Origin: Agrocybe praecox
Lineage: Eukaryota > Basidiomycota > Agaricomycetes > Agaricales > Agrocybaceae
Direction: 5' to 3'
Length of the DNA stretch: 64,000 nt
NCBI GenBank assembly: GCA_964017145.1
Contig: OZ024844.1
Coordinates: 3,720,001 to 3,784,000 of the forward strand
In this document: positions 11,898 to 24,049 of the stretch, one piece after another
Layout: every line of letters begins with the position of its first letter
Numbering within the stretch: the first letter of the stretch is position 1
The notes under the pieces: model-generated
What the model was told of the DNA's origin: nothing
The model's input: only the letters and a program-made list of their open reading frames with translations
The model's database searches: none
Position numbers and translations under genes: made by a program

Positions 11898-12172
11898 TGT
11901 ACGTTTATGTGGAACGTAGAGCTCGTGAAGTTTCAGTTAGTGTTGGATTTCTTCCACCTCCAGAGGTGCCGTACTTAAAGGAATGAGAGGACCCGAGAAG
12001 CATCTAAAATCTAACAGCATGGGAAGACCGGAAGACCATGTGTGTCCCATTAGTAGGTAATGCTTACGGGAAATATTACGTCGGCCCTGCCCTCATCGGG
12101 TTTCCGATTTTTACAATTGTGCGGTGGGTCAAAATAAGAGAAAAATGATAAATTCATATTAAAGGTTTGTAC

Positions 12173-14763
12173 CTACATCCAATCGTATGCCTCTTCCTGT
12201 GCTCGTTTCCATTCCTCCATTACAACTGCCTTGGTACCCTTCCCCCGTTCTTTTAACAAGTAGTTGAAAGGGCGAGGTGTTATCGTCAATCCACCGACAA
12301 AGTCTTCGGTGGACGGAAGGATGTTGTTCCCCTGTTCATCCTTTGGCGGAACAATATCAAACGCCCACAGAAGTCTGATAAGAGGCATTAGCTAATTAGT
12401 CAAAGATAGAAAAGTTCGGATATTTCGTTACCGCGCCATGACAATGAAGAAAGAATTCAATGCGATATGCCTGCCAGGGCAAATGCGGCGCCCAAATCCA
12501 AAGAAGAAGGTAGAATGAGGTCCGTTTGGGTTTGATGTCATGACCTCGAGGTATCTATTTGGGTTGTACTCCTCTGCTGACGGAAATTGCTACGAAGAAT
12601 GGAAAGTAAGGATGGATTTACGGGATAGTAATACGTAATATAAAACCCTTACTTCTTCATCTTTACTCATAGCGCTGGTGTACAAGAGTAATAGGTTCAC
12701 AGAAAATTGGGAATAGCAAAACACGACGCACTATGCGTTGGCAATCACAGTACTTCCCTTAGGCATGTGCATGCCTTCGTAAATATCTTCAGCAATAATG
12801 GAGTGGGGTATGCCGATAGGCGATGTCGGACGCCATCTAAAAAGCAATCAATGAGAAGAGAGATCCGGAGCGTTCCCCAAACCTACTAACCTCATCGTCT
12901 CCAGTACGAGAGCCTTTATATATAGCAGGGATTCCCCATCATCAAATCGAGGAAGACGGTCTCGACCGACGACCTTGTCGATTTCAGACTGGGCTTTCTT
13001 CATTATGTCTGGGTGATGGAGCATTGCCACTTCATAAAGAATTACAGTTTCTGGTGAGATGTGAGACATGAATTTCAGAATCGACTTACTAAGAAAGACG
13101 TCCAAGGTAGAGAGAACCTAATAGAAGTGTGGACCTTGACATTAGCCTTACTTAAAGCCCCAAACATCAAGTTGAAAAAAACGTACTGTTGCGAGACCAG
13201 CCCCGAATGGGGCTGATACACAATAAGCCGTTTCGATATCGTTCAGTCCAAATTCACCTTGTTTCTCCAACGCTCGTTTGGCTGTAGACGGGCGAGCAGT
13301 GCCTAGTTCCATCTGGCGTCGAACTTCGTTTAACAAGGAAAGATATAACTCAGTATCAATTGCGCGCTGAGCTAGTGGCTCTCTCAGGAACCACTGCATG
13401 AATATCTGACAAAATGTTAGTCTGGCAGATAAACAGCGAACGAGGTGGCATACGTACCGGAAGTTTCAGTAGAATGGGCAACTGTAGTATCCAAATGAGC
13501 CTCGAAGAATGGCAGAAATACAAAAACTCTTACCGACTCGACGATATATTTTCCAGGAGTACTAATATAATTTTCAGGACAGGTCTATGCCTAAAGTAAG
13601 GATGTTTGAGAATACCTCAAGCTGTAAAACATTAGCTCTTGGTAGATTATAGTTATACAACACTGATTATCCAGGTGAGAACAACTTACTGCACAAATGC
13701 TGAAGCGGGTTAAAATCAGTTAAAATGAATTTAATGAAAGCGGGAGCTTGCTCACCATCAGCGGCCTTCAAGTTGGCCAAAACGAGGGGGTCATCCAATG
13801 ACTCGATGCGTCTGCCATATGCTACACAAAACACAACGGAAACGGCAAATCTGGAATTAAATATGTTTTGCAAGTCAATTTGCGGTTGACCTTGATAATG
13901 CCCGAGAGCACTGACCGACGAAGACGAGACGCGTTACGACGGTAATTTTTCTCATTCAGAAGATCATGCAAGAGGAAGGAAGATTCAAATGTTTGTACTG
14001 GTTTGTAGTGGTTGGAAGACTCGATTCCAAGTCCGGCTTGCATAAGCTGGGGGGTTGGAAATCAGCCAGTCTTTGGTGGGGCTACCAGATTGAACGAGTT
14101 GCTCACCGCTCTCCAGTTCCGCCATCGTTTGCCGTAAGGCATTACTACACCTCGCATGTTCCCTGCGAGCAATTCTCCTCTTCGATAGTAAGGCCGGTCA
14201 AAGATGGCATCCAGTATACTAATAGAGGGCTGCTCACCCCATTATGTTTCTTGGCCGATTCGAATAAATACCGCCTCTCTTTTCCAGGAGGTCCGTCGCT
14301 GCTTTGAATGTCCCGAGGACTACTCGAAATTATAACATCATTACGGAACATGATTGTGCACTTCATTTGGGCCATACCGACAACAAGAGTCCGTCCTTGG
14401 TAAAACGAGATCACAGGACCTAGGCCGCCTCTTAATACAAAATACACGAAGGTACCAACGAAGTTGGACCGCACCATATTTCTTCTGTAAAGCTGCAAAT
14501 ACTTTTGGCGCAGGTGTTCCACTAGACGTTGGCTGGCCAAACAAACCGAATAGGCGGCGAGAAGGACCAGGAGGCCTTCGTGGTACTCCAAATGAGGGAT
14601 ATGAAAACAAGAAAAGACATGTTAGTGAGACGCATAAAACCAAAATTTGGAGCGGTAGTGCGCCCTCAGTAAAGAAACCCTGAGTCTGAGCCTGAAACCA
14701 TCCAAAGAGGTTCATATCGTTCAACAATGAAGAGCGCTGTAACCTGAGCGCATCGAAGTTCAT
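12173..14763 (-). CDS. Cytochrome P450 monooxygenase, array copy B
   Basis: Start MNFDALRLQRSSLL at 14763, then a hydrophobic anchor (LQILVLCVSLTCLFLF) and VPRRPPGPSRR. The exon order matches copy A: GPVISFYQGRTLVV, LGTFKAATDLLEKRGGIYS, GNMRGVVMPYGKRWRNWR, LMQAGLGIESSNHYKPVQTF, FAVSVVFCVAYGRR, TPGKYIVES, PILLKLP, the region ALEKQGEFGLNDIETAY before the I-helix APFGAG, the K-helix VLETMR, WRPTSPIGIPHSIIAED, PNRYLEV, and the heme loop FGFGRRICPGRH. The last exon ends QEEAYDWM with the stop at 12173-12175. I found no in-frame stop or frameshift that normal introns do not remove. A small exon between about 13570 and 13670 is uncertain. An in-frame alternative start lies 20 codons downstream at MNLFGWF. 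The substrate is not predictable. Confidence 0.83.
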
Positions 14764-15082
14764 GGTATAGAAAAACATTTTGCATCTTCGAATTTCGCAT
14801 AGGCATCAAGTTCTTACTCCGCGGGGGTTGTGGACCAGTTTGAGCATCACCAAGCAGCAGGTGACAGAACCATGCTTGTGCTTCTGTTGAATGTTCAAGC
14901 GTTGGAGTGCGCAATTGTACCCTATAAAAAGTCAAAACGTTAATAGACGTAAGTATCGCTGTAAGTGGAATAATGGATTACCCAACAAGGGATCGGTTTT
15001 CTATGACGTTTACTTCTGCTCCTGCTTTCTGGAAACCAGAGGATAGATTGGACAGATAATACGTACACGCAAAGGTAAATTT

Positions 15083-17702
15083 TCAACCTGCTACGAGCCT
15101 TGATATCTCGGCTTCTGCTTTCTTTCCTTCCTCCAAAATCAAGGAACTAACGCCTGTTCCTTGCCTGCGATCCTCGAGCCGATACAAAAAGTGCCTGGGG
15201 CGGACGACCAATCCTCCGACAAGGTCTTCAACATCAGGCAGCGGCAGCGGCTTCCCATCTCTGTCTTTCTCTGGAACAATGCTGCATGCCCACAAAATCC
15301 TGTTGAATATGTTCTGTTAGTCAGCGGCGAAAATAGAACTAAAAATAAGACTGAGATAATAATAGACATAGAATATCAGGCCTGCAGGACGGACGTAGCT
15401 GGGAAACTTGAACAGATACAAGGAAGTTCTGACGAAAATTCCGGCAGAAATATATGATGTGGGAAGATAGAACTTCTAATTGCGTACCTGCTGATGATGA
15501 TGAATAAGGAGTTCTGAGCAATGTGCATTCCTGGACAGACACGTCGCCCGAAGCCGAAGACGAAAGCAGAATTCGGTGACGATGATGATGCGGAGTTCTT
15601 TTCGTCCAAATATCTTTCTGGAATGAACTCATTGGCAGATTGAAACTCCTGTATAGAATGGGTCAGAGTATAGCTCGTGTTTTTTGAAGCCGGACAGAAA
15701 ACAATACCTCTTCGTCTCTACTCATCGTACTATTACATAGATATTATTATTATTGCACCAGGAAATAAGAATGAGGACTGGACGTACTAAAGGTTCGCAA
15801 TAATGGTGCTGCCGCTAGGAATACTATACTTCTCATCGTAAACGTCGTCCGCAATGACACTATGAGGTACGCCGAGAGGCGCAATCGGCTTCCATCTGTT
15901 CTATAGAAGTGAGAAGGTAAAGCGACGAAGGAAGGTCACTGTTCATCACCTCAAGGTCTCCTTTATGACAGCCTTGAGGTATGGCAACGCCTCAGTGTCT
16001 TCAAATTCCGGAAGCCTTCCATCGCTAACGACTGCGTCTATCTCGGCCTGTGCTTTCTTCATGATTTCAGGGTAATGCAACATCGCAACTGTTAAGAGGA
16101 GCATCAGTCAGCCATTCTCTATTAATGCTCAAGGCTAAAGTTAAGACACGTCAACGTACGGAAGAATACATCAAGGACAGCCAAAATCTAAAAGGTAGGA
16201 TGGATTTATCAACATAAATTCAATAAAGGGCCAGACATGACTTACAGAGCCAACACCCGCAGCGAATGGGGCAGAGAGAGCATATGCCGTCTCGACATCT
16301 GTCAGGCCAAAGTTTGCCTGCTTCTGCAGCGCCCGCCTTCCAATAGACGTGGGTGCATCACCGCGTAACATTCGCGTACGTACGGATTCCATGAGGGTGG
16401 TGTACAACTCCGTATCTTTCGCTCGCTGGGCAAGAGGTTCATGACGGAACCATTGCATGAATTTCTTGATAATGGAGGTGAGCTTGGTATTGGAGAAAGC
16501 TGATAACAGGAAACATACGGGTAGTTTGAGAAGAATAGGCCACTGCAATCCTTGTGTCAGCTACGTGTACGAGAAATTTAACTTAGCTTACTGATTCGAC
16601 GATGTACCGTCCGGGCACGCTACATAGCATAATCGTCAGAAGTAATAATACGGCGATGAAATTTACCCACCTCATTCTAGAAGTCGATGCCAAAAGTTCA
16701 CAAATGCATGACTATTAACTAGCCTACGACACTCACCGTGTCAGGCCTGGGTTAATTACTCAGTAGTATTCTTACCAAATAAAGGGCACTGATAAAGGCT
16801 TACATTCGTCCGCTTGTTGCTGAGCAACGGCCAACGGGTCATCCAAAGATTTGACACGCATCCCATAGGAAATAAAGCACACAATTGAGATGGTATACCT
16901 TTGTGAAAACCACTGAGTACGCCATATTGGGACTTTAAGAAACAAAACAAACCTTCTTAGGTGTGCCGTATATTTCTTCGGGTCCTGTTCCAGCCATAAA
17001 TCCTTCAGAAGAATCGTCGACTCGAGCGACTGGAGTGGTTTGTATCCATTCGACGCCTCAATGTTCATCCCAACATGCATAAGCTAATTTCTTTTCAATT
17101 AACAACTTGCAAAATCGCAGGCCAAAGCACTCACGGATCGGTAATTTCTCCATCTTTGCCCGTACGGCATGCCCAGTCCTCTCATATTTCCTGAGAGAAG
17201 TTCACCACTGCATTTCAAATTTCACTCGGTGCGAACTTTTAAACACGAACATAAAAGCTCACGCCATGATGTTTCGAGGCCTGCTGGAGTAAATGCTGCC
17301 TTTCTTTTCGAGGAGATCCGTCGCCGCTTTTATCGTCCCCAAAACTATTCGAAACGTGTCAATATCTTGGCTTCAAAGATAATGGCTAATGACAAACCGA
17401 CAACGGGCGTACTCCCTTGAAAGAACGATATGACAGGACCTGTACACTGCTTCAACGCCCGAAACAAATGAAGGACGACGAATAACAAACATACCATATA
17501 TCTGATGCAGCGCAACGAACCTCCTAAATGTTGGGATGTCATTCGCCTTGGCCGACTTCCATCCCAATGATATTCTCAAAATACTTTGAGGAGGTCCCGG
17601 AGGTGTTGGTTTCCCCTTCTTTGAACCGGAACGACTGTTGGTTATGTATAGGTAGGCTAGAAGTCCAGCGAGGATCAAAGCTAGGGTCGAACTGCTGATC
17701 AT
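15083..17702 (-). CDS. Cytochrome P450 monooxygenase, array copy C
   Basis: Start MISSSTLALILAGLLAYLYI at 17702, itself the membrane anchor, then the hinge PTPPGPPQS. Family blocks follow in order: GPVISFFQGSTPVV, LGTIKAATDLLEKKGSIYSS, GNMRGLGMPYGQRWRNYR, LMHVGMNIEASNGYKPLQSL, VCFISYGMRVKSLDDPLAV, VPGRYIVES, PILLKLP, ETAYALSAPFAAGVGS, the K-helix IKETLR, PLGVPHSVIADD, FVFGFGRRVCPGMHIAQNS with the heme cysteine, and a C-terminus ending ISRLVAG (stop 15083-15085). It resembles the divergent copy D more than A or B in the GLGMPYG and MHIAQNS segments. One splice donor near 17260 is slightly unusual but usable. The start codon overlaps the stop of an unidentified minus-strand frame (17699-17971). 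Confidence 0.83.
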
Positions 17703-18260
17703 TCTTCTGCTCCGAACTCGATGCTGACTCCTGGGAAAATGACTGGGAAATGCGTCTTTGTGGCTGCGGCTTCGAGGTCAAGGACGTAGAGGATGTCAGT
17801 AAGTAAAGGGATTGCGGCAGGATCGGTAAAGATATGCAAACCCCTATTATTAGGTCCGAACACACATACCTTAAATTCTCCATAACACAGCTTCGCCGAC
17901 ACCGAACGCGCGTTTGTGATTTCTTTCGTACGACGCACAAGGCGCCACCAGGTGCCGCCATTTCTTAACAAGCTTGTATCGTGTGCTGACCCTTCATACG
18001 GAGAATTTCACTTGATATGCCTGTTGAGCGGAGTAAATCTAGAAAATCGAGAAGATAACGTACATAGTCGTCAACAGTAATCCCAAAAATACACAGAACT
18101 TCCGGAGACCAGATGAGCCCGAGTCGCTTGCCACTGGATGGCACACCTTTTTCAAAGGCATGAATAATATTTGAACATTATTTTATCCACACAGTCAAGA
18201 TCCCAGTCTAGGCAGAGTTTTGGCCGACAAAGGTAGTTTTCCGTCTTCGCGTTTTGAACT
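17699..18260 (-). pseudogene. Unidentified, apparently broken coding remnant upstream of P450 C
   Basis: I do not recognise a family. Two long minus-strand frames look protein-like. The upstream one contains GVPSSGKRLGLIWSPEVLC and DDYVRYLLDFLDLL; the downstream one contains SAHDTSLLRNGGTWWRLV, TNARSVSAKLCYGEFKVCV and FTDPAAIPLLTDILYVLDL, and ends FGAEE at 17699. They are offset by one base near 18000, which suggests a single-base indel in one gene, although an overlooked intron could also explain it. No start was found. The fragment occupies half of the interval between the divergent P450s C and D. Confidence 0.35.
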
Positions 18261-18946
18261 GGAACGGTTAATAATTTAGATGAGCATGAAACGCGACCAG
18301 ATCATGTATGTAACAATTTTCGGAAGGAAGCGTCGGAGTTTTAAAGCAGTTTAATAAAGTGGAGATTGTCGGGAATCCAAATTCAAGTATTAACGTAGTA
18401 TTTCGAATTCCTGTAAGAAAGGGTTAACAATATCAATAGACACACGATCGAGCAACCTTCCGTGAAATTTTCAAGAGCCCCCCTCTGGGTATCGGCACCC
18501 CACGGCCGGCTCAGTATGACCTTAATTGAGCCCCTGTAAACTGGTATATTTAATTGCCCGTTAAGCCCTTTCCGTCCCTCCTGGACGCTCCTCGGGCATT
18601 AATTCTCTGGGTAAGTTATTTTTAGCATGACGTCTGCGGGTTGAAAACGCATTTATAAATTATATATCCCTAGAAACCAGCACCAGACTCCGGTACATAG
18701 ACACTCACCAGAAATATAAAGTTAGCCCATAACGCCGCCAGAAAAATCAATGAGAGGGTGTTTAGCTTCATCGGTGCGTAAGACAGAATTACATACGCTC
18801 TCAAGTTGTACCTGGGAACGGTTCAAAGTTCAAACATAAGCGAACAGTAGCAGTCGAAGCAGCTGATCAATACGTTAAAAGGAGTCCGGGGATTCAGCTA
18901 GGGATATTTCTATTGACCCTCGCTAATCATTTCACTTCGTTCAGTC
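18261..18946. other. Divergent intergenic region, upstream of P450 D
   Basis: No convincing gene. Together with the remnant at 17699-18260 it forms the about 1.24-kb interval between the start codons of P450 C (minus) and P450 D (plus), so it must hold the promoter of D and probably regulatory DNA for C. I could not single out a specific operator. Confidence 0.5.
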
Positions 18947-21613
18947 ATGTCTGAGCTCAACACCAGCGGAGGAGCAAGTCTTTCCAATTCCTTGTTGTCC
19001 ATCGAGCTTGTTGCAATCTCTATCTTTACTATCCTGGGTATAGTCTCCTTATATAACAGGTACTACGAAGAGCATCCCAAGAGACCTCCTGGACCGAAGA
19101 AACAGTTGAACCTTGGATTGAGAAAGTGGTTTACAGCAATCACGCTATCGCGGGGAGGAAATAGTCATAGTGGACCTGGAAACGCGAGGGAAATCGAGAA
19201 GCCGGCATGGATGAAGTTTACTGAATTGCACAAGGTCTATGGTGAGCGTCGACCACGGCTTTCGTGGCTTCATGCAACTGAAGCATCATTAAACTTTAGG
19301 CCCTGTCATATCACTTTATCAGGGGAATACCATGGTAGTTGGTATGGTCTTTCATAAGAAATTCTCCTAGAAAATTCCAGCCAACGTCGTTCTGTATGGC
19401 AGTCCTTGGGACGATCAAAGCAGCAACAGACCTTCTCGAGAAGCGGGGCAATATCTATTCTAGCAGGCCTAGAAATATTATGGCGTAAGCTCTGATCGAT
19501 GTTTCTGAAGCTCCTCAACTATTCTTACACGATTGTACACTACCAGAGGAGAAATTCTTTCTGGAAATATGAGGGGTATCGGTATGCCATATGGAACACG
19601 ATGGAGGAACTGGCGAACGGTACGTTCCATTCGATACCCCTTGGCTCCATACCATCCCTAACGAGCGCGACTATGGTACAGCTCATGCACGCAAGGATGG
19701 GGATAGAGGCCTCCAACGATTACAAAGCTCTGCAAAGATTAGAATCGGCCATTATGCTGCACGACATTCTCCACGCCGGTCCCGCCACGGCAGAAGATCA
19801 AAATAGAATCGCTTCCAGCCACCTTCGAAGGTCAGCGCTTCAGCAAGCACCATTTTACTTTTAATTCTTGAATCCAACTATTCAATACATAATTCTTTAC
19901 ACATTGCAGATACACAACATCAATTGCATGCTGTGTAGGCTACGGGCGTCGCGTGAAGACGATGGACGATCCCATTGTCGTGGCCAATATCAAGACTGAT
20001 GAATGTAAGTGACGTCGGTCGTCATAAATAGTAATCTGCTAACAAGTTGACCTGACACTACTCCGTGTCGACTACTATTTTGAAATCGAAGATTATAGCC
20101 GGTGCGTTTTTCTATAGTTGGCTCTCCCCAGGTGCTATGGTCGTTAAATATATGTTTTCTGGGGTTATTTACAGACTAAGGTTAGTATTCTATCTATGGT
20201 TGTACGACCGTGAAGGCACTGACATTACTCTAATTAGTACCCCCGGTAAATACATCGTTGAATCAGTGAGTATCCATCGTCGCCTTGCCCAAAGGTAGTA
20301 ATCGAATTATTGTGATGTAGTGGCCTATTCTGTTGAAGCTGCCCGTACGTCCTTACCCCTTCAAAATTTTACAACCTATATGCAATTGCGTAGAAATTCC
20401 TCCAATGGTTTCGCTATGCTCCCGAGGCTCAACGTAAAATCGAAACCAAACTCTTCTTGTCACTCATGAACGATGTTCGCAAGCAAATGAATAATGGCGA
20501 AGCACATCCCTCAACAGCGCGTAAGGCTTTGGAGAAACAAGCCGAATCTGGTCTGAGCGACTTGGAAACTGCCTATGCATTATCTTCACCTTTTACGGCT
20601 GGGGTTGGTACGGTAAGTGAGCGCGTTTAGATACGCTCCGAAAAGGTCATCCTTCTTTCTTTGTTTATTCGAATCTATTTATAGACGTTAGCGACACTGG
20701 AGTTCTTTATTCGTGAGGTGACCTCTCTATGCATCGTGCTTTCATTGACAATCTTTCATGAAGTTGCTATGCTACATAATCCCGCCGCGATGAAAAAGGC
20801 ACAGTCAGAAATAGACCAAGTCGTCGGCGCAGATCGGTTACCCGACTTCGACGATAGCGATTCGCTGCCCTACATTCACGCTATGATCAAGGAAATTATG
20901 AGGTAAATTCTATTGAATACTTTTTACAATCATTGAAAATATCTGTTTTAGATGGCGCCCAATCGCACCTTTTGGCGTTCCTCACAGTGTTATCGCTGAT
21001 GATAATTACGAAGACATGTTTATTCCTAAAGGAAGCACTGTGATTTCGAATATCCAGTAGGTGTCATCGAGTTCTCATTTCTATTACCACCAACCTATGC
21101 AATTATCTTCAGTGCTATGAGCAAAGATGAGCAGGTGAGAATATTTAGCGAGGTCAGCCCTTAGAATGATACTCATGTTATTATCCTATGACAAGCACTT
21201 CCCATCTCCCGAGGAATTTAAACCAGAGCGTTACCTGCACCAATCAGACCATAAATCTGGGACAGATAATTTCTTCTTTGGATTTGGGCGTCGGGTCTGT
21301 CCTGGAATGCATATTGCACAAAACTCAACTTTTATTGTCGTAACAAGGTACGAGCATCCATATATGCCCATCCGTTCGTGTAATCACATCTTAAATGCTT
21401 AGAATATTATGGGCGTTTGATATTCTCCCTGTCATCGATAGTGATGGACGCGAGACCTTACCTTCGAAGGACGCATATGAAGGGGGTATAGTGCGTCGTC
21501 CAAAACCTTTTGGGTACCGATTAGTAGTTAGGGAAGGAAAGCAGGGTACTACAGTTCAAACTATCGACGAGCACTGGGTACGCGCTGAACAAGAAGCTTT
21601 GGCATGGGCATGA
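18947..21613 (+). CDS. Cytochrome P450 monooxygenase, array copy D (divergent orientation)
   Basis: Start MSELNTSGGASLSNSLL at 18947, anchor LVAISIFTILGIVSL, hinge KRPPGPKKQ. Exons read GPVISLYQGNTMVV, LGTIKAATDLLEKRGNIYSS, GNMRGIGMPYGTRWRNWR, LMHARMGIEASNDYKALQRL, TSIACCVGYGRRVKTMDDP, TPGKYIVES, WPILLKLP, ALEKQAESGLSDLETAYAL, SSPFTAGVGTTLATLEFF, VAMLHNPAAMKKAQSEID, the K-helix IKEIMR (ExxR), PFGVPHSVIADDNYED, FPSPEEFKPERYL, FFGFGRRVCPGMHIAQNS and a C-terminus ending EQEALAWA (stop 21611-21613). All catalytic landmarks are present, so it is likely functional. Compared with the other copies it has a longer Gly/Ser-rich stretch just after the hinge. It is transcribed away from A-C and shares their exon plan, so it probably arose by inverted duplication. 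Confidence 0.85.
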
Positions 21614-22958
21614 ATCAAATGTCTCGAGGTATATGAATATGGAGTGGTATATACAAATGTAACAATTTCAGTTCAAAACACGAAAGCAGGCCATGTTAGT
21701 CGAGTTGATAAGGCGCTGAGGCCGGGTGTGAGCTTTGCTCCCCGAAGAGGGCAGTGTTTGCATAACCATACATTGCAATTGTAGCGAGGAGGTTATGTGC
21801 GGACTCGGGAGTGCATACATATCCAGCTTCTTGTACTTCGGGATGGCGGGATGGCCAGGGAAGCTACCTCTTCTCGGAGGACCCTTGATCTCTAAATGAA
21901 ATGCAAAACAATTTATATCAAAGATGAAACAGATAAGACGAAGTACATTTCTATCTACCTGAGTAGAAAGCGCTTAGATCAACGCTGCAGGACGATTCCG
22001 AGGAATCAGAGGTTGTGGAGCTTGTCGGAATGAATGATATCCTCTGACCCCTACTGCAAACGCCTTGTCAGAGGATAAATTATATATTACGGAATCTGGC
22101 ATACCAGTAGTACGAGGGAACACACAATACTTGATGCAACTATGAATGTTTATCTTGAATGTGAAATATACCAGAAAAGTGCTCTGTGTAGCTTCATTTT
22201 GGGTGCGGCTTCTGCCCAGAGAATGAGTGTCACTGACATACATATGTTAATGAATACTGACCTATTTATTTCCCTTTGACAGTAATGATAGCGGTATGGA
22301 TAGTAAAACGAATGAAAGAATTGAAGAGGCCAACACGCACACACACTCTATACAGCTAGTAGAACTCGGAGTTTCTTGCCACTCTGTGCAAACTCTGTGC
22401 TTAATAAGAACAATTATTGACTCCGGGAGCATTACCCAAGCATTACCATTCATACAAAAAAACTATAAATGCTTAGTTTTATTAGAGAAAGAAACAGAGT
22501 TATTGTTCAGAACACCAAAATACATGATAAATGCGATTAAGCCATGCACACTTCCACACGTTGTTGCCCTACGCGCAACCTACGCGTTGTTTTTGTTCGA
22601 TCGTACGCGGCGCACGTGATGATAACTTGGTGTCGCGTAGGAATCGCGTAACGACGCAAGCAGCAACGCATTCCACATAATTTTGTTCGAGAAGGTGTAT
22701 CATTGAACGCACTTATGATAAATAGGATGGTACCAAGTATAACTAGTTTCTTAAAGACAAAGAGAAATCTGAGAGCCTACCCCTTGCGCAAGTTTATAAT
22801 AGGACTGACTCCGACTGGGTATCAATAAGAGTAGCCTACTCAAGTCTCAATCCAACACAATTTTTTTTAGAAAGATGGTAAGAAGGAGGGAAGTAACAGA
22901 AAAGTGAAGCATTGGTGAGAAACATGTCATAAATCATGAGATAATCTATAATGAAAAA
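21614..22958. other. No gene recognised between P450 D and forkhead 2
   Basis: The 3' sides of two convergent genes meet here. Only short frames without domain features are seen. A GC-rich imperfect inverted repeat lies at 22556-22678. Confidence 0.5.
22556..22678. repeat. Imperfect GC-rich inverted repeat (possible decayed MITE)
   Basis: The arms CACGTTGTTGCCCTACGCG (left) and, reading inwards from the right, TGCGTTGCTGCTTGCGTCG, with CTACGCG repeated on both arms, flank a centre containing GCGCACGTGAT. The composition is much more CpG-rich than the surrounding AT-rich DNA. No clean target duplication was found, so a mobile origin is only a suggestion. Confidence 0.35.
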
Positions 22959-24049
22959 CTAGGACTGCCAGTTTGTATCCACGCTAAAACAATTCATCTG
23001 TTGAAGGTCGCCGTATGAGGTATTACCAGTATATCCGTAGACTGCCATTGCAGTCAGCTGGTTATAGAGATTTTCGTGTGGAAAGAAAGTTGCCGGATGC
23101 GGGGAAACAATTAGATGTGGGGGTAGTCGCGCTTTCCGCCTTCTGCATTGACTAAAGTCCAGTATCCACACACCTCCTCGTCCGTCAACTTGGTGGCTTC
23201 TAGGAAAGCGGTAGATCAGGGAGCTCGTCCTTTTAACGTTCACAAAAATCTTCTCCAGCGAGAGCTTGTGGCGCAGAGATCGCTAGAATAAGAATTTTGG
23301 TGAGTCCGGACATAAATAAAGGCCAGAAGCGTAAACATAAGGTCACACCTTGTATGCAGGGCGGTCATCTATTAAAGTCGGAAAACGTCGGTCAATCTCC
23401 TTGCATATCTGGAATAGAGTTAAACATTTCTGGGGGGCTCCCCAGATTGCCATGATAATGAGAATCAGGTAATTTGGCTTCCTGGTGGCCAGCTTATCCG
23501 GCAAAGCGTATAGATTAAGGTCCATCCCATAGCTGACAGTAGGTAGCTTAAGACGGGATAGCTCCTGGCGAATCATCTGTTCTGTGAATGTAATATCTGA
23601 ATAGTAGTGATGAATAAGGAGATCAGTCGGGATACTGAGAAATCACTAACATTCATTGACAGAGCAATATTCCAAATATCGTGCGCTCTGAAGCTGTCCT
23701 TCAATCTAAATGAGTAGCTGAGAAATTCGCACTTCCGTAAATAATAAACGAAAACCCACTCCGTTAAAGTTGCTACTATCCTGCATCTCAGCATACTGGG
23801 ACACAGGTGAATCGATCAGTATTGAAGTGGTAGACATTGGAGACTGAGTAGAAAAATCCGCAAACGCGGAAAAGGGGGTTGAAAGTTGACTACTGTCCCC
23901 AAGGGATAAACGAGGGATAGGAGGAAGGCTATCACGCTCGACGGCACGCCGCGATGATCCTAGAGCTTAGATCGGCAACTACGATGGAAGAAAGAAATTT
24001 GGCACATACGTTGAACCTTTGTTGACTTTCGATTAGATTTACGAGACAT
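22959..24049 (-). CDS. Divergent forkhead (winged-helix) transcription factor, copy 2
   Basis: Start MSRKSNRKSTK at 24049, basic like the start of copy 1. A Ser/Pro-rich exon follows (RDSLPPIPRLSLGDSSQ, then SPMSTTSILIDSPVSQYAE), then DSFRAHDIWNIALSMN, and after an intron the forkhead first half: MIRQELSRLKLP, KPNYLILIIMAIWGAPQKCL, ICKEIDRRFPTLIDDRPAY. The next exon gives the recognition helix RSLRHKLSLEKIFVNV and the wing GGVWILDFSQCRRRKARLPP, with a basic nuclear-localisation-like run. The stop is at 22959-22961. The exon layout and the N-terminal half-domain align well with the gene at 1302-2227, so the two are paralogs. The helix carries the same changes from the canonical form. The wing has an insertion (FPRSHQVDGRGG) relative to copy 1. 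The target is unknown. Confidence 0.72.

Noticed and set aside
17539..17961. Minus-strand frame overlapping the P450 C N-terminus
   Set aside because: It overlaps the recognisable P450 anchor and hinge in another frame and has no domain of its own.
1..24049. Classical secondary-metabolite gene cluster
   Set aside because: P450s, esterase and regulators are present but no polyketide, peptide or terpene synthase, prenyltransferase or transporter is visible, so tandem duplication explains the block.
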